This document shows, in pieces, positions 43,447 through 52,305 of a stretch of 64,000 nucleotides of DNA. A program made the translations under genes and the position numbers. Location of the stretch: NCBI RefSeq assembly GCF_004139715.1, contig NZ_CP035544.1:1736001-1800000 (forward strand), given 5' to 3'. The notes beneath the pieces are model-generated. The model did not search any database. It was not told where the DNA came from and saw only the letters and a list, made by a program, of their open reading frames with translations. This stretch comes from Muriicola soli. Its GTDB lineage: Bacteria > Bacteroidota > Bacteroidia > Flavobacteriales > Flavobacteriaceae. How positions within the stretch are numbered: the stretch's first letter is position 1; each line of letters begins with the position of its first letter.

Positions 43447-46400
43447 ATGAAAAAAACATTACTCTCCCTGATGCTCTTCGCATCATTTTCACTGCTTTCA
43501 CAAGAATTTAAAATGGACCTCGTCCAGGACCTGAAACCACGTAACATCGGTCCCGGGGGAATGAGCGGGAGGGTGACTACAATAGACGTAGTTCAAAGTG
43601 ATCCCGACTTGATGTATGTGGGTACCGCTTCCGGCGGACTATGGAAATCCAATTCAGGCGGAATCAAATGGGAACCCGTCTTTGACAATGAAGTAACGGC
43701 CTCCATAGGAGCCGTTGCTATCCAGCAAAGCAACCCATCCGTAATCTGGGTAGGAACAGGAGAAGGAAACCCTAGAAACAGCCTTAATGGCGGTTATGGG
43801 GTCTATAAATCATTGGATGGAGGCAAAAGCTGGAAGTTGGTCGGACTCGAAAAAACCAGACATGTTCATCGTATTATTATAGATCCTACAGATCCGAACA
43901 CGGTATATGTGGGTGCCATTGGTTCTCCCTGGGGAGAACATCCTGAGCGCGGTGTATTTAAGACCACAGATGGTGGTAAATCATGGAACAAAATCCTTTT
44001 TGTAAACAATCGGACGGGGGTTGCCGATATGGTTATGGATCCTACCAATCCCAACAAACTTTTTGTTGCGATGTGGGAGCATAAGAGAGATCCCTGGTTT
44101 TTTAAATCGGGAGGACCCGGCAGTGGGCTGTATATGACCCATGACGGCGGAGCAAACTGGAAGAGGATTTCAGAAGATGATGGCCTCCCTGCCGGTGACT
44201 TAGGAAGAATAGGTATCGCCGTAGCACGGAGTAAGCCAAATGTGGTTTACGCCTTGGTAGAGGCCAAGAAAAATGCCCTCTACAAATCTGAAGATGGCGG
44301 CTTTAAATGGAAAAAAATCAACGATAAAAGTGATATAGGAAACAGACCCTTCTACTATTCTGAGATCTACGTAGATCCGCAGAACGAAAATAGGGTGTAT
44401 TCGGTCTTCACCTATGTCAACGTTTCTGAAGACGGAGGTAAAAATTTTACTGAATTAATGCCAGCTTATTATGTATCCAATGGGGTCCACCCAGACCATC
44501 ATGCCTGGTGGATTCATCCGGAAGACGGTAGTTTTATGATTGACGGCAATGACGGCGGGATGAATATCACCAGGGACCGGGGCGAGAGTTGGCGATTTAT
44601 AGGAAATCTCCCGGTGGGACAATTCTATCACATCAGCACCGACAATGAATTTCCTTATAATGTATATGGAGGAATGCAGGACAATGGTTCCTGGAGAGGG
44701 CCTGCCTATGTTTGGAAGGACCAGGGAATCAGGAATAGTTACTGGCAGGAGATTGCCTTTGGGGATGGATTTGACGTAGTACCCGACAAGGATGACTCAC
44801 GCTTTGGCTATGCCATGAGCCAGCAAGGGAACGTACGCCGATACGACCATATCACAGGGAACAATTATACAGTACGACCTACTCCTCCGGATGAGGAAAC
44901 AGAACTTCGTTTTAACTGGAATGCCGGTATTGGGCAGGATCCTTTTGACAATAGCACGGTCTATTTTGGTAGTCAGTTTGTCCACAAAAGCACAGATAAG
45001 GGGCTTACCTGGACGGTCATTTCCCCTGACCTAACTACCAATGATCCTGAAAAACTCAAGCAAAGTGAAAGTGGTGGCCTTACCATGGATGCCACCGGGG
45101 CAGAGAATCATTGTACCATCCTGGTCATTGAACCTTCTCCTTTAGAAAAAGATATGTTATGGGTAGGAACGGACGATGGAAGGGTCCACATTACCCAAAA
45201 CGGAGGGGCAAATTGGACAGAAGTATCCCAAAACCTCAAAGGCCTTCCAAAAGGTAGCTGGATAGCACAGATTAAGGCTTCTGCACAGAACAAAGGGGAA
45301 GCACTCCTCATCGCCAATGACTATAGAAGGTTTAACTATACGCCTTACGCCTATAGAACAAAAGACTACGGCAAATCCTGGGAACGCATAGTAGACGCCT
45401 CCGATGTGGAGAGCTATACCCTATCTATCATTCAGGATCCGGAAAACGAGAATTTGATGTTCCTGGGTACGGATGATGGCTTGTACGTTTCATTTAACGG
45501 AGCAGGCAAATGGCAAAAATGGACGGAAGGATTTCCTACGGTCTCCACCAAGGACCTGACTATTCATCCACGTGAAAATGATTTGGTTATCGGGACATTT
45601 GGCCGTGCAGCCTGGGTTTTGGATGATATCAGGCCGCTTAGGGCTGTGGCAGAGAATCCGGGAATCCTAAATAATGAAATAGCGATTTTTGAACCCCCAA
45701 CAGCATATCAGGCAGCTTATCAGCAACCTTCAGGGAGCAGATTTGGTGCGGATGCCTTATTCAATGCCAGCAACCGGGAAGACGGGGCAATGATCACTTA
45801 TTATCTGAAAGAAGGCAGGAAAAAAGAGGATGGAAAAAGTGAATCGAAAGAAAAGAAGGAAGAATCCAGCGATACAAATGAGGAAGATGAAGCCGACAAA
45901 AAGGAGGTGACAAAAGATTCTGTATTCGTTAAGATATACAACGATCAAGAGTTGATTAGGACCTTGAAATACAAAACTCCGGAAAAAGCCGGCTTCCACC
46001 GTATCTACTGGAATATGGATGAAAAAGGTCCGGATGGCCCATCCAGGACAATTCGCAAAAGAAACAGGGAATCGGGTGGTGTTGACGTTAAGCCCGGAAC
46101 CTACCGAGTTGTGGTCTCCTTTGGTGAAGTACAGGATGAAACTATGATCACTGTGGCTTCGGATCCCCGACTTGATGTAACGGCTTCAGCAATTGAAGAG
46201 GTTTACGCTGCGAGTAAAAAATTGGAAGGATTTACACAAACGGCCGCAGATGCAGTAGAGCAGCTCGCACAAAGCAAAAAGATTGCGGATAAATACCAAA
46301 AAGAACTAAAAGAACTGGACAAGGATAAATTCAAGGACGCCATCAAAGCTTCCAAAGAGATTTCAAAAAAGATTGACAGCCTGATAGACATATACGTAGG

Positions 46401-46668
46401 GAAGGTAGATAAGCGGCAGGGAATCACCCGAAACCCCGAACTTACTGTCATGAGAAGGATAGGAACGGCAGAGCGATATGTTCGCTCCAGAAAAACCGGG
46501 ATCACCCCTACCGAAACCAGGCTCATGGATTTTGCTGAAGCTGATCTGAAGGATGCCCTGGAAAAGACAAATGCCTTTTTTCAGGAAGAGTGGAGGTCGT
46601 ACAGGGAAACCATTGAACCCTTAAGTATCTCAATGTTCAAAGATACCCCTGCGATAAGCCTGGATTAA
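43447..46668 (+). CDS. Large exported BNR/sortilin-like beta-propeller protein
   Basis: A 1073-residue protein with signal peptide (SFSLLSQ) and two to three BNR/VPS10-type propellers: repeated Asp-box turns such as SLDGGKSWKLV, TTDGGKSWNKI, THDGGANWKRI, SEDGGFKWKKI, TQNGGANWTEV run from about residue 30 to 720. A highly charged linker with many Glu and Lys (about 795-825) separates them from a C-terminal part with predicted beta and helical structure. Such proteins are annotated as glycosyl hydrolases, but without catalytic residues I can see; they could also serve as surface binding platforms. It lies in the exported peptidase run, 130 bp after the amidohydrolases. Confidence 0.8.
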   Translation: MKKTLLSLMLFASFSLLSQEFKMDLVQDLKPRNIGPGGMSGRVTTIDVVQSDPDLMYVGTASGGLWKSNSGGIKWEPVFDNEVTASIGAVAIQQSNPSVIWVGTGEGNPRNSLNGGYGVYKSLDGGKSWKLVGLEKTRHVHRIIIDPTDPNTVYVGAIGSPWGEHPERGVFKTTDGGKSWNKILFVNNRTGVADMVMDPTNPNKLFVAMWEHKRDPWFFKSGGPGSGLYMTHDGGANWKRISEDDGLPAGDLGRIGIAVARSKPNVVYALVEAKKNALYKSEDGGFKWKKINDKSDIGNRPFYYSEIYVDPQNENRVYSVFTYVNVSEDGGKNFTELMPAYYVSNGVHPDHHAWWIHPEDGSFMIDGNDGGMNITRDRGESWRFIGNLPVGQFYHISTDNEFPYNVYGGMQDNGSWRGPAYVWKDQGIRNSYWQEIAFGDGFDVVPDKDDSRFGYAMSQQGNVRRYDHITGNNYTVRPTPPDEETELRFNWNAGIGQDPFDNSTVYFGSQFVHKSTDKGLTWTVISPDLTTNDPEKLKQSESGGLTMDATGAENHCTILVIEPSPLEKDMLWVGTDDGRVHITQNGGANWTEVSQNLKGLPKGSWIAQIKASAQNKGEALLIANDYRRFNYTPYAYRTKDYGKSWERIVDASDVESYTLSIIQDPENENLMFLGTDDGLYVSFNGAGKWQKWTEGFPTVSTKDLTIHPRENDLVIGTFGRAAWVLDDIRPLRAVAENPGILNNEIAIFEPPTAYQAAYQQPSGSRFGADALFNASNREDGAMITYYLKEGRKKEDGKSESKEKKEESSDTNEEDEADKKEVTKDSVFVKIYNDQELIRTLKYKTPEKAGFHRIYWNMDEKGPDGPSRTIRKRNRESGGVDVKPGTYRVVVSFGEVQDETMITVASDPRLDVTASAIEEVYAASKKLEGFTQTAADAVEQLAQSKKIADKYQKELKELDKDKFKDAIKASKEISKKIDSLIDIYVGKVDKRQGITRNPELTVMRRIGTAERYVRSRKTGITPTETRLMDFAEADLKDALEKTNAFFQEEWRSYRETIEPLSISMFKDTPAISLD

Positions 46669-46718
46669 TAAAGCCGCTGTAAACTCAACTAAAAAATAAT
46701 AACTGATAAAACTTATTT

Positions 46719-48665
46719 ATGATGAAAAAGATAGGACTACTGATATTCCTGGTCATTTTATGGAATTGCAAGCAAACAGAAGAGACAGATTCCATCGCAG
46801 AAAATCTGAAAACCTACACTATTGAACAGATGATGGACAATGAAAATGTAGGGGGTGGAAGTTTCTCACCAGACCTGTCAAAGTTACTGGTAACCAGTAA
46901 CAGGTCAGGAATCTACAATATGTACACAGTAGCTGTTGAGGGTGGGCCTTTTCAAGCTGTGACTGAATCAGACAGTTCTTCCATTTTCTCTATTTCCTAT
47001 TTTCCTGAGGATGAGAGAAAACTCTTCCGAATGGATAACAATGGGGATGAAATCTATCATATTTATTTAATGGAGGAGGACGGTTCACACATGGATCTCA
47101 CGCCTTACGAGGGAGCCAGGTCACTGTTTTATCGCTGGGCAAAGGATGATAAAGGATTTTTCTTTGGTTCCAACAAACGGGATAATCGCTACATCGACTT
47201 GTATAAAATGGACCTTGCTACGCTAATCCCAAAGCTTGTATATCAGAATGATGAAGGCTATAATCTGGAAGCAATTTCGAATAATGAAAAACACCTCGCC
47301 CTGAGCAAATCCATCAATACTAACGACAGTGATCTTTTCCTTTTTAATATGGAAACGGGAACCCTCACCAAAATAAATGAAAACCAGAGTGCAAATAGTG
47401 CCCAGGATTTTACTTCAGACAGCAGTAGATTTCTATACACAACAGATGACGGAGGTGAATTTTCCTATTTGATGCAGTACAATATTGCGGAGGGGACAAG
47501 GGAGAAGGTTATGGAACGCGACTGGGATATTTCAGGTTCATATTTTACGGAAACGGGGAAATACCGGGTGACCTATATTAACGAAGATGCCAAGAATACG
47601 ATTGAGGTAGAAGAAGTGGAAACCGGTGAAATGATGTCCCTGCCGGATCTGGAAAACATGGATATTACCAGTGTGGCCTTTTCAGATGATGACAGCCTGA
47701 TGCGGTTTTATGCCGGCGGCTCTCATACACCTTCCAATCTGTATGTGTACAACATCCAAACAGGAGAACAGTGGAAGCTCACTGATGTTTTGAATGATGA
47801 AATTCAACCGCAGGATTTGGTTCAGGCAGAGGTGATAAGGTATCAATCCTTCGATGGCCTTGAGATCCCAGCGATCTATTACAAACCACATCAGGCTTCT
47901 GAAAACAATAAAGTTCCGGCACTGGTATGGGTCCACGGTGGACCCGGAGGGCAGAGCAGGCAGAATTTTAATTCCTTTCTCCAATACCTCGTTAATCATG
48001 GCTACGCTGTATTGGCCGTAAATAACAGAGGAAGTAGTGGGTACGGGAAGACTTTTTACCAAATGGACGACCTCAACCATGGAGATAAAGACCTTAAAGA
48101 CTGTGTGGAAGGGAAGAACTGGTTGGCTTCTCAACCTGAAATTGATGCAGAGAAAATAGGGATCCTCGGTGGTTCATATGGAGGTTACATGACTATGGCA
48201 GCACTTACTTATACTCCGGAAGAATTTGCTGTAGGAGTTAACCTCTTTGGAGTTACCAATTGGATTCGCACCCTGAGGAGTATCCCGCCATGGTGGGAGT
48301 CCTTTAAAGATGCGCTCTATAAAGAATTAGGCGATCCCAATAGCCAGGATTCGTTGAGACTAAGGGCGATCTCTCCTCTTTTTCACACCGATAAGGTCAC
48401 TAAGCCCCTAATCGTACTACAAGGATCGAAAGATCCGAGAGTACTACAGGTAGAATCGGATGAGATCGTAGCCGGTGTCAGAAAAAACGGGGTCCCGGTA
48501 GAATATGTACTTTTTGAGGACGAGGGTCATGGTTTTGTCAAGAAAGAAAATCAGATAACAGCCTACAGCAAAATACTCGAATTTCTCGACGTATATCTTA
48601 AGGAAGATAAAGGTGAGCCTATTCAGGACGGCAGTACTATGGAACTTCAAACCGAGACCGAATGA
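46719..48665 (+). CDS. S9 family prolyl oligopeptidase-type peptidase, lipoprotein
   Basis: A 648-residue serine peptidase. The N terminus carries a lipobox-like WNCKQTE after a hydrophobic stretch. Residues 40-350 form a WD40-like propeller (e.g. NVGGGSFSPDLSKLLVTS). The C-terminal alpha/beta hydrolase has the nucleophile in LGGSYGGYMTMAA (Ser about 485), Asp in LQGSKDPRV (about 572) and His in EDEGHGF (about 604). This is the DPP IV/acylaminoacyl-peptidase class, cleaving short peptides. It is coupled to the next gene by ATGA overlap. With the M28, M1 and amidohydrolase neighbours it suggests extracytoplasmic peptide breakdown. Confidence 0.92.
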   Translation: MMKKIGLLIFLVILWNCKQTEETDSIAENLKTYTIEQMMDNENVGGGSFSPDLSKLLVTSNRSGIYNMYTVAVEGGPFQAVTESDSSSIFSISYFPEDERKLFRMDNNGDEIYHIYLMEEDGSHMDLTPYEGARSLFYRWAKDDKGFFFGSNKRDNRYIDLYKMDLATLIPKLVYQNDEGYNLEAISNNEKHLALSKSINTNDSDLFLFNMETGTLTKINENQSANSAQDFTSDSSRFLYTTDDGGEFSYLMQYNIAEGTREKVMERDWDISGSYFTETGKYRVTYINEDAKNTIEVEEVETGEMMSLPDLENMDITSVAFSDDDSLMRFYAGGSHTPSNLYVYNIQTGEQWKLTDVLNDEIQPQDLVQAEVIRYQSFDGLEIPAIYYKPHQASENNKVPALVWVHGGPGGQSRQNFNSFLQYLVNHGYAVLAVNNRGSSGYGKTFYQMDDLNHGDKDLKDCVEGKNWLASQPEIDAEKIGILGGSYGGYMTMAALTYTPEEFAVGVNLFGVTNWIRTLRSIPPWWESFKDALYKELGDPNSQDSLRLRAISPLFHTDKVTKPLIVLQGSKDPRVLQVESDEIVAGVRKNGVPVEYVLFEDEGHGFVKKENQITAYSKILEFLDVYLKEDKGEPIQDGSTMELQTETE

Positions 48666-49339
48666 AAAAGATTTTTCTTCCAATTGCCATTTTATTCTTT
48701 GGAATCATTACGGCTCAGGATACCGGAGAGGACGACTGGGGGGCCTGGTATATGTATTTTGGCACCAACCGGATCTCGGACAAACTCAGCATACATTCCG
48801 AAGCGCAATTCAGATACTACAATACCGGGGGGAATTTTAATCAGCTTCTTCTCAGAACCGGACTTAACTATCATATAAACTCCGATGCCATCGCTACCTT
48901 AGGTTATGCTTATATCGCTACAGACAATACTTTTGAAGAGATCGTAAATGAGGTAAATTTTAAGGAGAACAGGATTTTCCAGCAATTTATCCTAAGGAAT
49001 AAAGTGGGGGAATTCTTATTTGAACACCGCTACAGGCTGGAGCAACGGTTTATTGATTTCGGATCGTTTACAGATACACAGCACAGGGCGAGATATCGGT
49101 TACAACTCACCCTGCCTCTGACAGACACTTTCTTTGTCAATGCCTACGATGAAGTATTTCTGAACCTGCAGGATGATATTTTCGGACAGAATCGTTTGTA
49201 CTTCGCTTTTGGTATCAACATTACCGAAAACAGCAACTTACAGATAGGATATCTGAAGAATCATTTTAATCAGATCAATTTCGATCGGCTCCAGATTGCT
49301 GTATTCTTTAATCCGGATTTCCGTAAAAAATCGAAATAA
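48662..49339 (+). CDS. DUF2490 outer-membrane beta-barrel protein
   Basis: A 225-residue protein with signal peptide (LFFGIITAQD) and alternating-pattern strands ending in aromatic residues (e.g. YRLQLTLPLTDTFFVNAYDE, LYFAFGINITENSNLQIGY), typical of the DUF2490 family of small outer-membrane barrels in Bacteroidota. The last residues NPDFRKKSK do not end in the usual aromatic residue but the preceding strand does (LQIAVFFNPDF). The start codon overlaps the S9 peptidase stop. Role unknown; perhaps a channel for peptide products. Confidence 0.78.
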   Translation: MKKIFLPIAILFFGIITAQDTGEDDWGAWYMYFGTNRISDKLSIHSEAQFRYYNTGGNFNQLLLRTGLNYHINSDAIATLGYAYIATDNTFEEIVNEVNFKENRIFQQFILRNKVGEFLFEHRYRLEQRFIDFGSFTDTQHRARYRLQLTLPLTDTFFVNAYDEVFLNLQDDIFGQNRLYFAFGINITENSNLQIGYLKNHFNQINFDRLQIAVFFNPDFRKKSK

Positions 49340-49367
49340 AGAATACTATCCTTAAAAACACCTGGTT

Positions 49368-49849
49368 ATGTTGCGATCTGAAGCCTTCGAGGTCTTGTTT
49401 TCGGGTTCTCATTCATTGATTCTACCCGAAAAGAATGTGAATCCGTTTTTAAAAGCAGGGCACAAACGCGTAATGGTTAAAGTCTCATTTGAAGGACAAA
49501 CAGAGCAATACCACGCAGCACTACAAAAGCACGGGGAGGATCATTGCATTGTTTTAATAAAAAACTACAGAACGCCTTAGGTGTATTTCCAAGTGATATG
49601 GTTCATATCCAACTTTCTGAGAATCTCACCCCCTACGGAGTTGAAATGCCTGAAGAACTGCAGGCAGTACTACAAAGTGATGAAGACGCCAATGCAATCT
49701 TTGAAGGATTTACGGATGGAAAGAAACGAAGTATTATCTATATGATCCTCCGTTTTAAAAATTCTCAGACCAGGATTGATAAGTCCATTTTGCTTTGTGA
49801 AAATCTGAAGAAAGGAATTAACAAGCCTGCTGATCTACTAAAAACTTGA
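49368..49849 (+). pseudogene. YdeI/OmpD-associated family protein (DUF1905 plus YdeI tail), broken by an apparent frameshift
   Basis: Two frames together encode one 160-residue protein of a family that joins a DUF1905 domain (start, LRSEAFEVLFSGSHSLILPE and VMVKVSFEGQTEQYHAALQK) to a YdeI-type tail (EELQAVLQSDEDANAIFEGF and KNSQTRIDKSILLCENLKKG). The first frame stops at 49580 after a wrong tail; the second is open from 49544 and reads FNKKLQNALGVFPSD. Adding one T to the T-run 49552-49555 gives a continuous HCIVFNKKLQNALG. Either a recent inactivation or a lost base in sequencing. Family function unclear (bacteriocin protection and stress in E. coli annotations). Confidence 0.75.
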
Positions 49850-49858
49850 AAGATGTAA

Positions 49859-49889
49859 TTGACATCACCCTGATTATTGCGTAACTTTC
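49859..49889 (+). promoter_or_regulatory. Candidate sodC promoter (TTG-N20-TAACTTTC)
   Basis: TTG at 49859-49861, 20-bp spacer, then TAACTTTC at 49882-49889, which matches TAnnTTTG in seven of eight positions. It lies 25 bp before the sodC ATG. Spacing fits the flavobacterial consensus well, which partly makes up for the imperfect last base. Confidence 0.5.
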
Positions 49890-49914
49890 AAAGCTAATCT
49901 TAACATCCTATAAA

Positions 49915-50502
49915 ATGAAAATTACAAAAATAGCTGTCCTTGGTCTTATCGTCGCACTGACCTACAGTTGCAAGGAAGCGAAAAAGAAAACCGGTGAAGC
50001 GGCTGAGGAAATGGAAGAGACCATGGAAACTGTAAAAGACGAAGTAATGGTGGAAGCCATTGCTTTTAAAATGGAACCGAAAAGCGATAGTAATGTGGCA
50101 GGGGAAGTAAAGTTTACGGAGGAAGATGGCTCGGTGACTATGGAGGCCACTTTTTCGGGGCTGACTCCGGGAGAGCATGCCATCCATATCCATGAAAAGG
50201 CCGATTGCTCTGCTGATGATGGAACCTCTACAGGAGGGCATTGGAATCCGACATCAGAGCCACACGGAAAATGGGGTAATGATACGGGCTACCACAGAGG
50301 TGATATTGGAAATTTTGTCGCCGATGCCGACGGAAATGCTACCGTGGAGTTTTCTACAGATCTTTGGTGCCTAAGTTGTGAAGACGAGACTAAAAACATT
50401 GCAGGCAAAGCCGTCATTGTCCATCAGGGAGTTGACGATTTCACTTCCCAGCCCAGTGGCGCTGCAGGAGCACGCATCAGCTGTACCGGGATTATTAAAT
50501 AA
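49915..50502 (+). CDS. sodC: Superoxide dismutase [Cu-Zn], lipoprotein
   Basis: A 195-residue Cu,Zn superoxide dismutase. The metal ligands are in HAIHIHEKADC, GGHWNPTSEPHGK, YHRGDIGN and VIVHQGVDD, and the disulphide Cys pair in KADC and RISCTG. A lipobox LTYSCKEAK shows it is anchored as a lipoprotein, and a charged Glu/Lys-rich spacer of about 30 residues links anchor and enzyme. It detoxifies superoxide in the periplasm or on the cell surface. It has its own promoter and terminator; no metal chaperone is next to it. Confidence 0.95.
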   Translation: MKITKIAVLGLIVALTYSCKEAKKKTGEAAEEMEETMETVKDEVMVEAIAFKMEPKSDSNVAGEVKFTEEDGSVTMEATFSGLTPGEHAIHIHEKADCSADDGTSTGGHWNPTSEPHGKWGNDTGYHRGDIGNFVADADGNATVEFSTDLWCLSCEDETKNIAGKAVIVHQGVDDFTSQPSGAAGARISCTGIIK

Positions 50503-50518
50503 ACGTTTGAGCGTTAAT

Positions 50519-50552
50519 AAAAAAAGGCTGTCCGTTGGGATAGCCTTTTTTT
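50519..50552 (+). terminator. Terminator of sodC
   Basis: AAAAAAGGCTgTCC-GTTG-GGAtAGCCTTTTTTT: long stem with one G-T wobble, about 16 bp after the sodC stop. Confidence 0.9.
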
Positions 50553-50697
50553 GTGTTTTTACAAAGTAGAATTCATTGAGAATTCTGACATTTGAGGTCA
50601 TTCACTATAGATGTTCAATGGTATTTGCGTAGCCTAAAATATGGCATTAGTTCCTCATACAAGGAGATTCAAGATGTAATTAGAATTTTAAATAGAC

Positions 50698-50799
50698 CTA
50701 TTTGCGAAGTAAGTTTTGCAAAGATCGGTTAGCCATCCAAATTTTAACAAAGACAAGGAGCATAGCGATGGTCCAGCTGACAAAAAGAAAGTATTCCAT
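50698..50799 (-). CDS. Small single-helix membrane protein, 33 residues
   Basis: The minus strand between the ATG at 50799 and TAG at 50698 encodes 33 residues: a Met-Glu start, one hydrophobic helix (FLFVSWTIAMLLVFVKIWM, residues 4-22), then a basic tail with three Arg/Lys (RSLQNLLRK). This is a credible small transmembrane protein with positive-inside C terminus. A TAAATTTG promoter box lies 37 bp upstream. No homologue is known to me, and the gene could be overlooked by automatic pipelines because of size. It could also be chance; conservation in relatives would decide. Confidence 0.45.
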   Translation of the reverse strand: MEYFLFVSWTIAMLLVFVKIWMANRSLQNLLRK

Positions 50800-50836
50800 A
50801 ACGTAGGTGATTCGGGGGTCGGTTAATACTCAATTT

Positions 50837-50844
50837 CAAATTTA
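50837..50844 (-). promoter_or_regulatory. Candidate -7 box (TAAATTTG) for the small membrane ORF
   Basis: Exact TAnnTTTG match on the minus strand, 37 bp before the 33-codon ORF. No -33 TTG at the expected spacing (a TTG is only 8 bp away). Confidence 0.35.
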
Positions 50845-50903
50845 CTGTCGTTCAAAAATGTAATACTTGGGGCATTAAACTATGAACTTAAACGATAAAA
50901 ATA

Positions 50904-50976
50904 GGCATTTCGTCTATAATTTCCTAAATATAGGAGGGGAAATCAATGATGATCCCCGTATTTTCGACGAAATGCC
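50904..50976. repeat. 73-bp element with 11-bp perfect terminal inverted repeats
   Basis: GGCATTTCGTC at 50904-50914 is repeated inverted as GACGAAATGCC at 50966-50976. The inside also contains inverted bits (ATTTCC / GGAAAT and GGGG / CCCC), so the whole could fold. No T-run follows on either strand, so it is not a standard terminator. It may be a miniature element, an RNA structure or a two-part operator. No target duplication is visible. Confidence 0.5.
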
Positions 50977-51005
50977 ATGAATAATGTAATTCGGTTTACT
51001 TTTTA

Positions 51006-52286
51006 TCAGAGGGCCTCCACTCGCATTGCCGTTACCGGTCCAAGTTCATAGGCCGCCTCTTTTAAAGAATTTTTTATTTCAGACGTTCGGGCGAGGTCGC
51101 CCCGATCTTTAAGTATTTCGGCTATCTGTAAAAGTACAAGAGGCTCCTGTGTTTTACCCATGACATGTTCCTGTACCACCTGATAAGCTTGCTCCTTTTC
51201 TCCTGCTTTAAAGTAGCTATAGGCCAATAATCCGTATGCTGAAGGAGTGGGCCGGTTGTTTGCATCACGTAAGGCAAGGGCTAAGGCCTTGTCATATTGT
51301 AGCGTCCCGTTCAAGTAGGTGTCTATGATATAGGCATTGTACATATCACCGTAAGAGGGATTCTCACTCATTTTAAAGAATGCATTCATGCTTTTCATAT
51401 ATTCTATGCTATCTCCCATATATTCTGCTATTTCCGCCTTAAGAAGATAAAGGTCTGGTGAATGGTAGTGTTCACTTATGCTGTCCAGGATTCTCATTGC
51501 TTCTGCAGTGTTCCCTTCATACGAATAGGCGATCCAGGCGATTCCCTTCTTTGCATAGGCGTTTTTAGGGTCTAGTGAAAGGGCCTTCAGATAGTGTCGA
51601 TAAGAATCGTCAATACGGCCGGCGTGCCCGTAGTAATCCGCCAGATTCGTATATGACCAGAGCATTGTATTGCGATTAGCTGCCTGTTCTGCCTTTGCAG
51701 TTGCTTTTTCCATCAATCGAATAGTAACGTCTAGCTTTCCTTTGTGATCATTCCATTTGGCAAGTCGGATCAAATGCCCGAATGCAGACATGTTTCTGGT
51801 ACTATCCAGATAACGCTCGGCTTTGTTAAATTCCCCGAGTTCCATATAAAGGTCGAACAGTAAGTATTGTGTTTCAAGCACACCGCTCCCCAGTTTCCTG
51901 GCTTGCAGGGCAAGAAGTAAGGCTTCCTTAAAACGATGCTGAGAAATATAGTTTCTGGCCAGCGCTCTTAGATAGCCGGATTGACCAATTGCAGCGATAT
52001 CTACCGCTTTCTCTAATGCAGATTCTGCCTTTTTCAGGTATTCAATCTCTCCTGTAGCCTGAAAGTACGAATTGTACTGTCCGGCAACGATTCCGAAACT
52101 GGTTAATTGAAGGCTATCAGGTTTGATCTTTGAATTCCAGAGCCTGAAGTATTTTGAAGATGTTTTGGAAGGTCCTGTTTCCAGGTAAGCGTTGTAATCT
52201 GCAGGCTCAATTACTTTTCCTTTTTCCCCGAATTCACAGGAAGTTATTAGAATGAGCAAAATTCCCAGAGTTATATATCGTTTCAT
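51006..52286 (-). CDS. TPR-repeat lipoprotein
   Basis: A 426-residue lipoprotein (lipobox LILITSCEFG). The mature part contains TPR-like helical hairpins from about residue 80 on, for example YLKKAESALEKAVDIAAIG, YLRALARNYISQHRFKEALL and SYRHYLKALSLDPKNAYAKK. Family members in Flavobacteriaceae occur beside DUF4331 genes, as here. It likely acts as a protein-binding scaffold at the outer envelope; no catalytic domain is seen. A strong hairpin upstream (52316-52345) separates it from the DUF4331 genes on the same strand, so it may be partly or wholly under separate control. Confidence 0.8.
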   Translation of the reverse strand: MKRYITLGILLILITSCEFGEKGKVIEPADYNAYLETGPSKTSSKYFRLWNSKIKPDSLQLTSFGIVAGQYNSYFQATGEIEYLKKAESALEKAVDIAAIGQSGYLRALARNYISQHRFKEALLLALQARKLGSGVLETQYLLFDLYMELGEFNKAERYLDSTRNMSAFGHLIRLAKWNDHKGKLDVTIRLMEKATAKAEQAANRNTMLWSYTNLADYYGHAGRIDDSYRHYLKALSLDPKNAYAKKGIAWIAYSYEGNTAEAMRILDSISEHYHSPDLYLLKAEIAEYMGDSIEYMKSMNAFFKMSENPSYGDMYNAYIIDTYLNGTLQYDKALALALRDANNRPTPSAYGLLAYSYFKAGEKEQAYQVVQEHVMGKTQEPLVLLQIAEILKDRGDLARTSEIKNSLKEAAYELGPVTAMRVEAL

Positions 52287-52305
52287 GTTGTTTTATTTCT
52301 AGTGG

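Larger units (their letters stand above)
50553..51005. other. Long intergenic region holding a small ORF and an inverted-repeat element
   Basis: Between the sodC terminator and the TPR gene there is no ORF of ordinary length. I see a 33-codon ORF on the minus strand (50698-50799) with a -7 box (50837-50844), and an 11-bp inverted repeat pair (50904-50976). No tRNA, known riboswitch or insertion sequence feature was recognised. Confidence 0.7.

Noticed and set aside
43447-46668. Calling the BNR protein a sialidase
   Set aside because: Asp-box turns are present but I cannot find the sialidase catalytic Tyr/Glu and Arg triad arrangement; family is better described as sortilin/BNR-like propeller.
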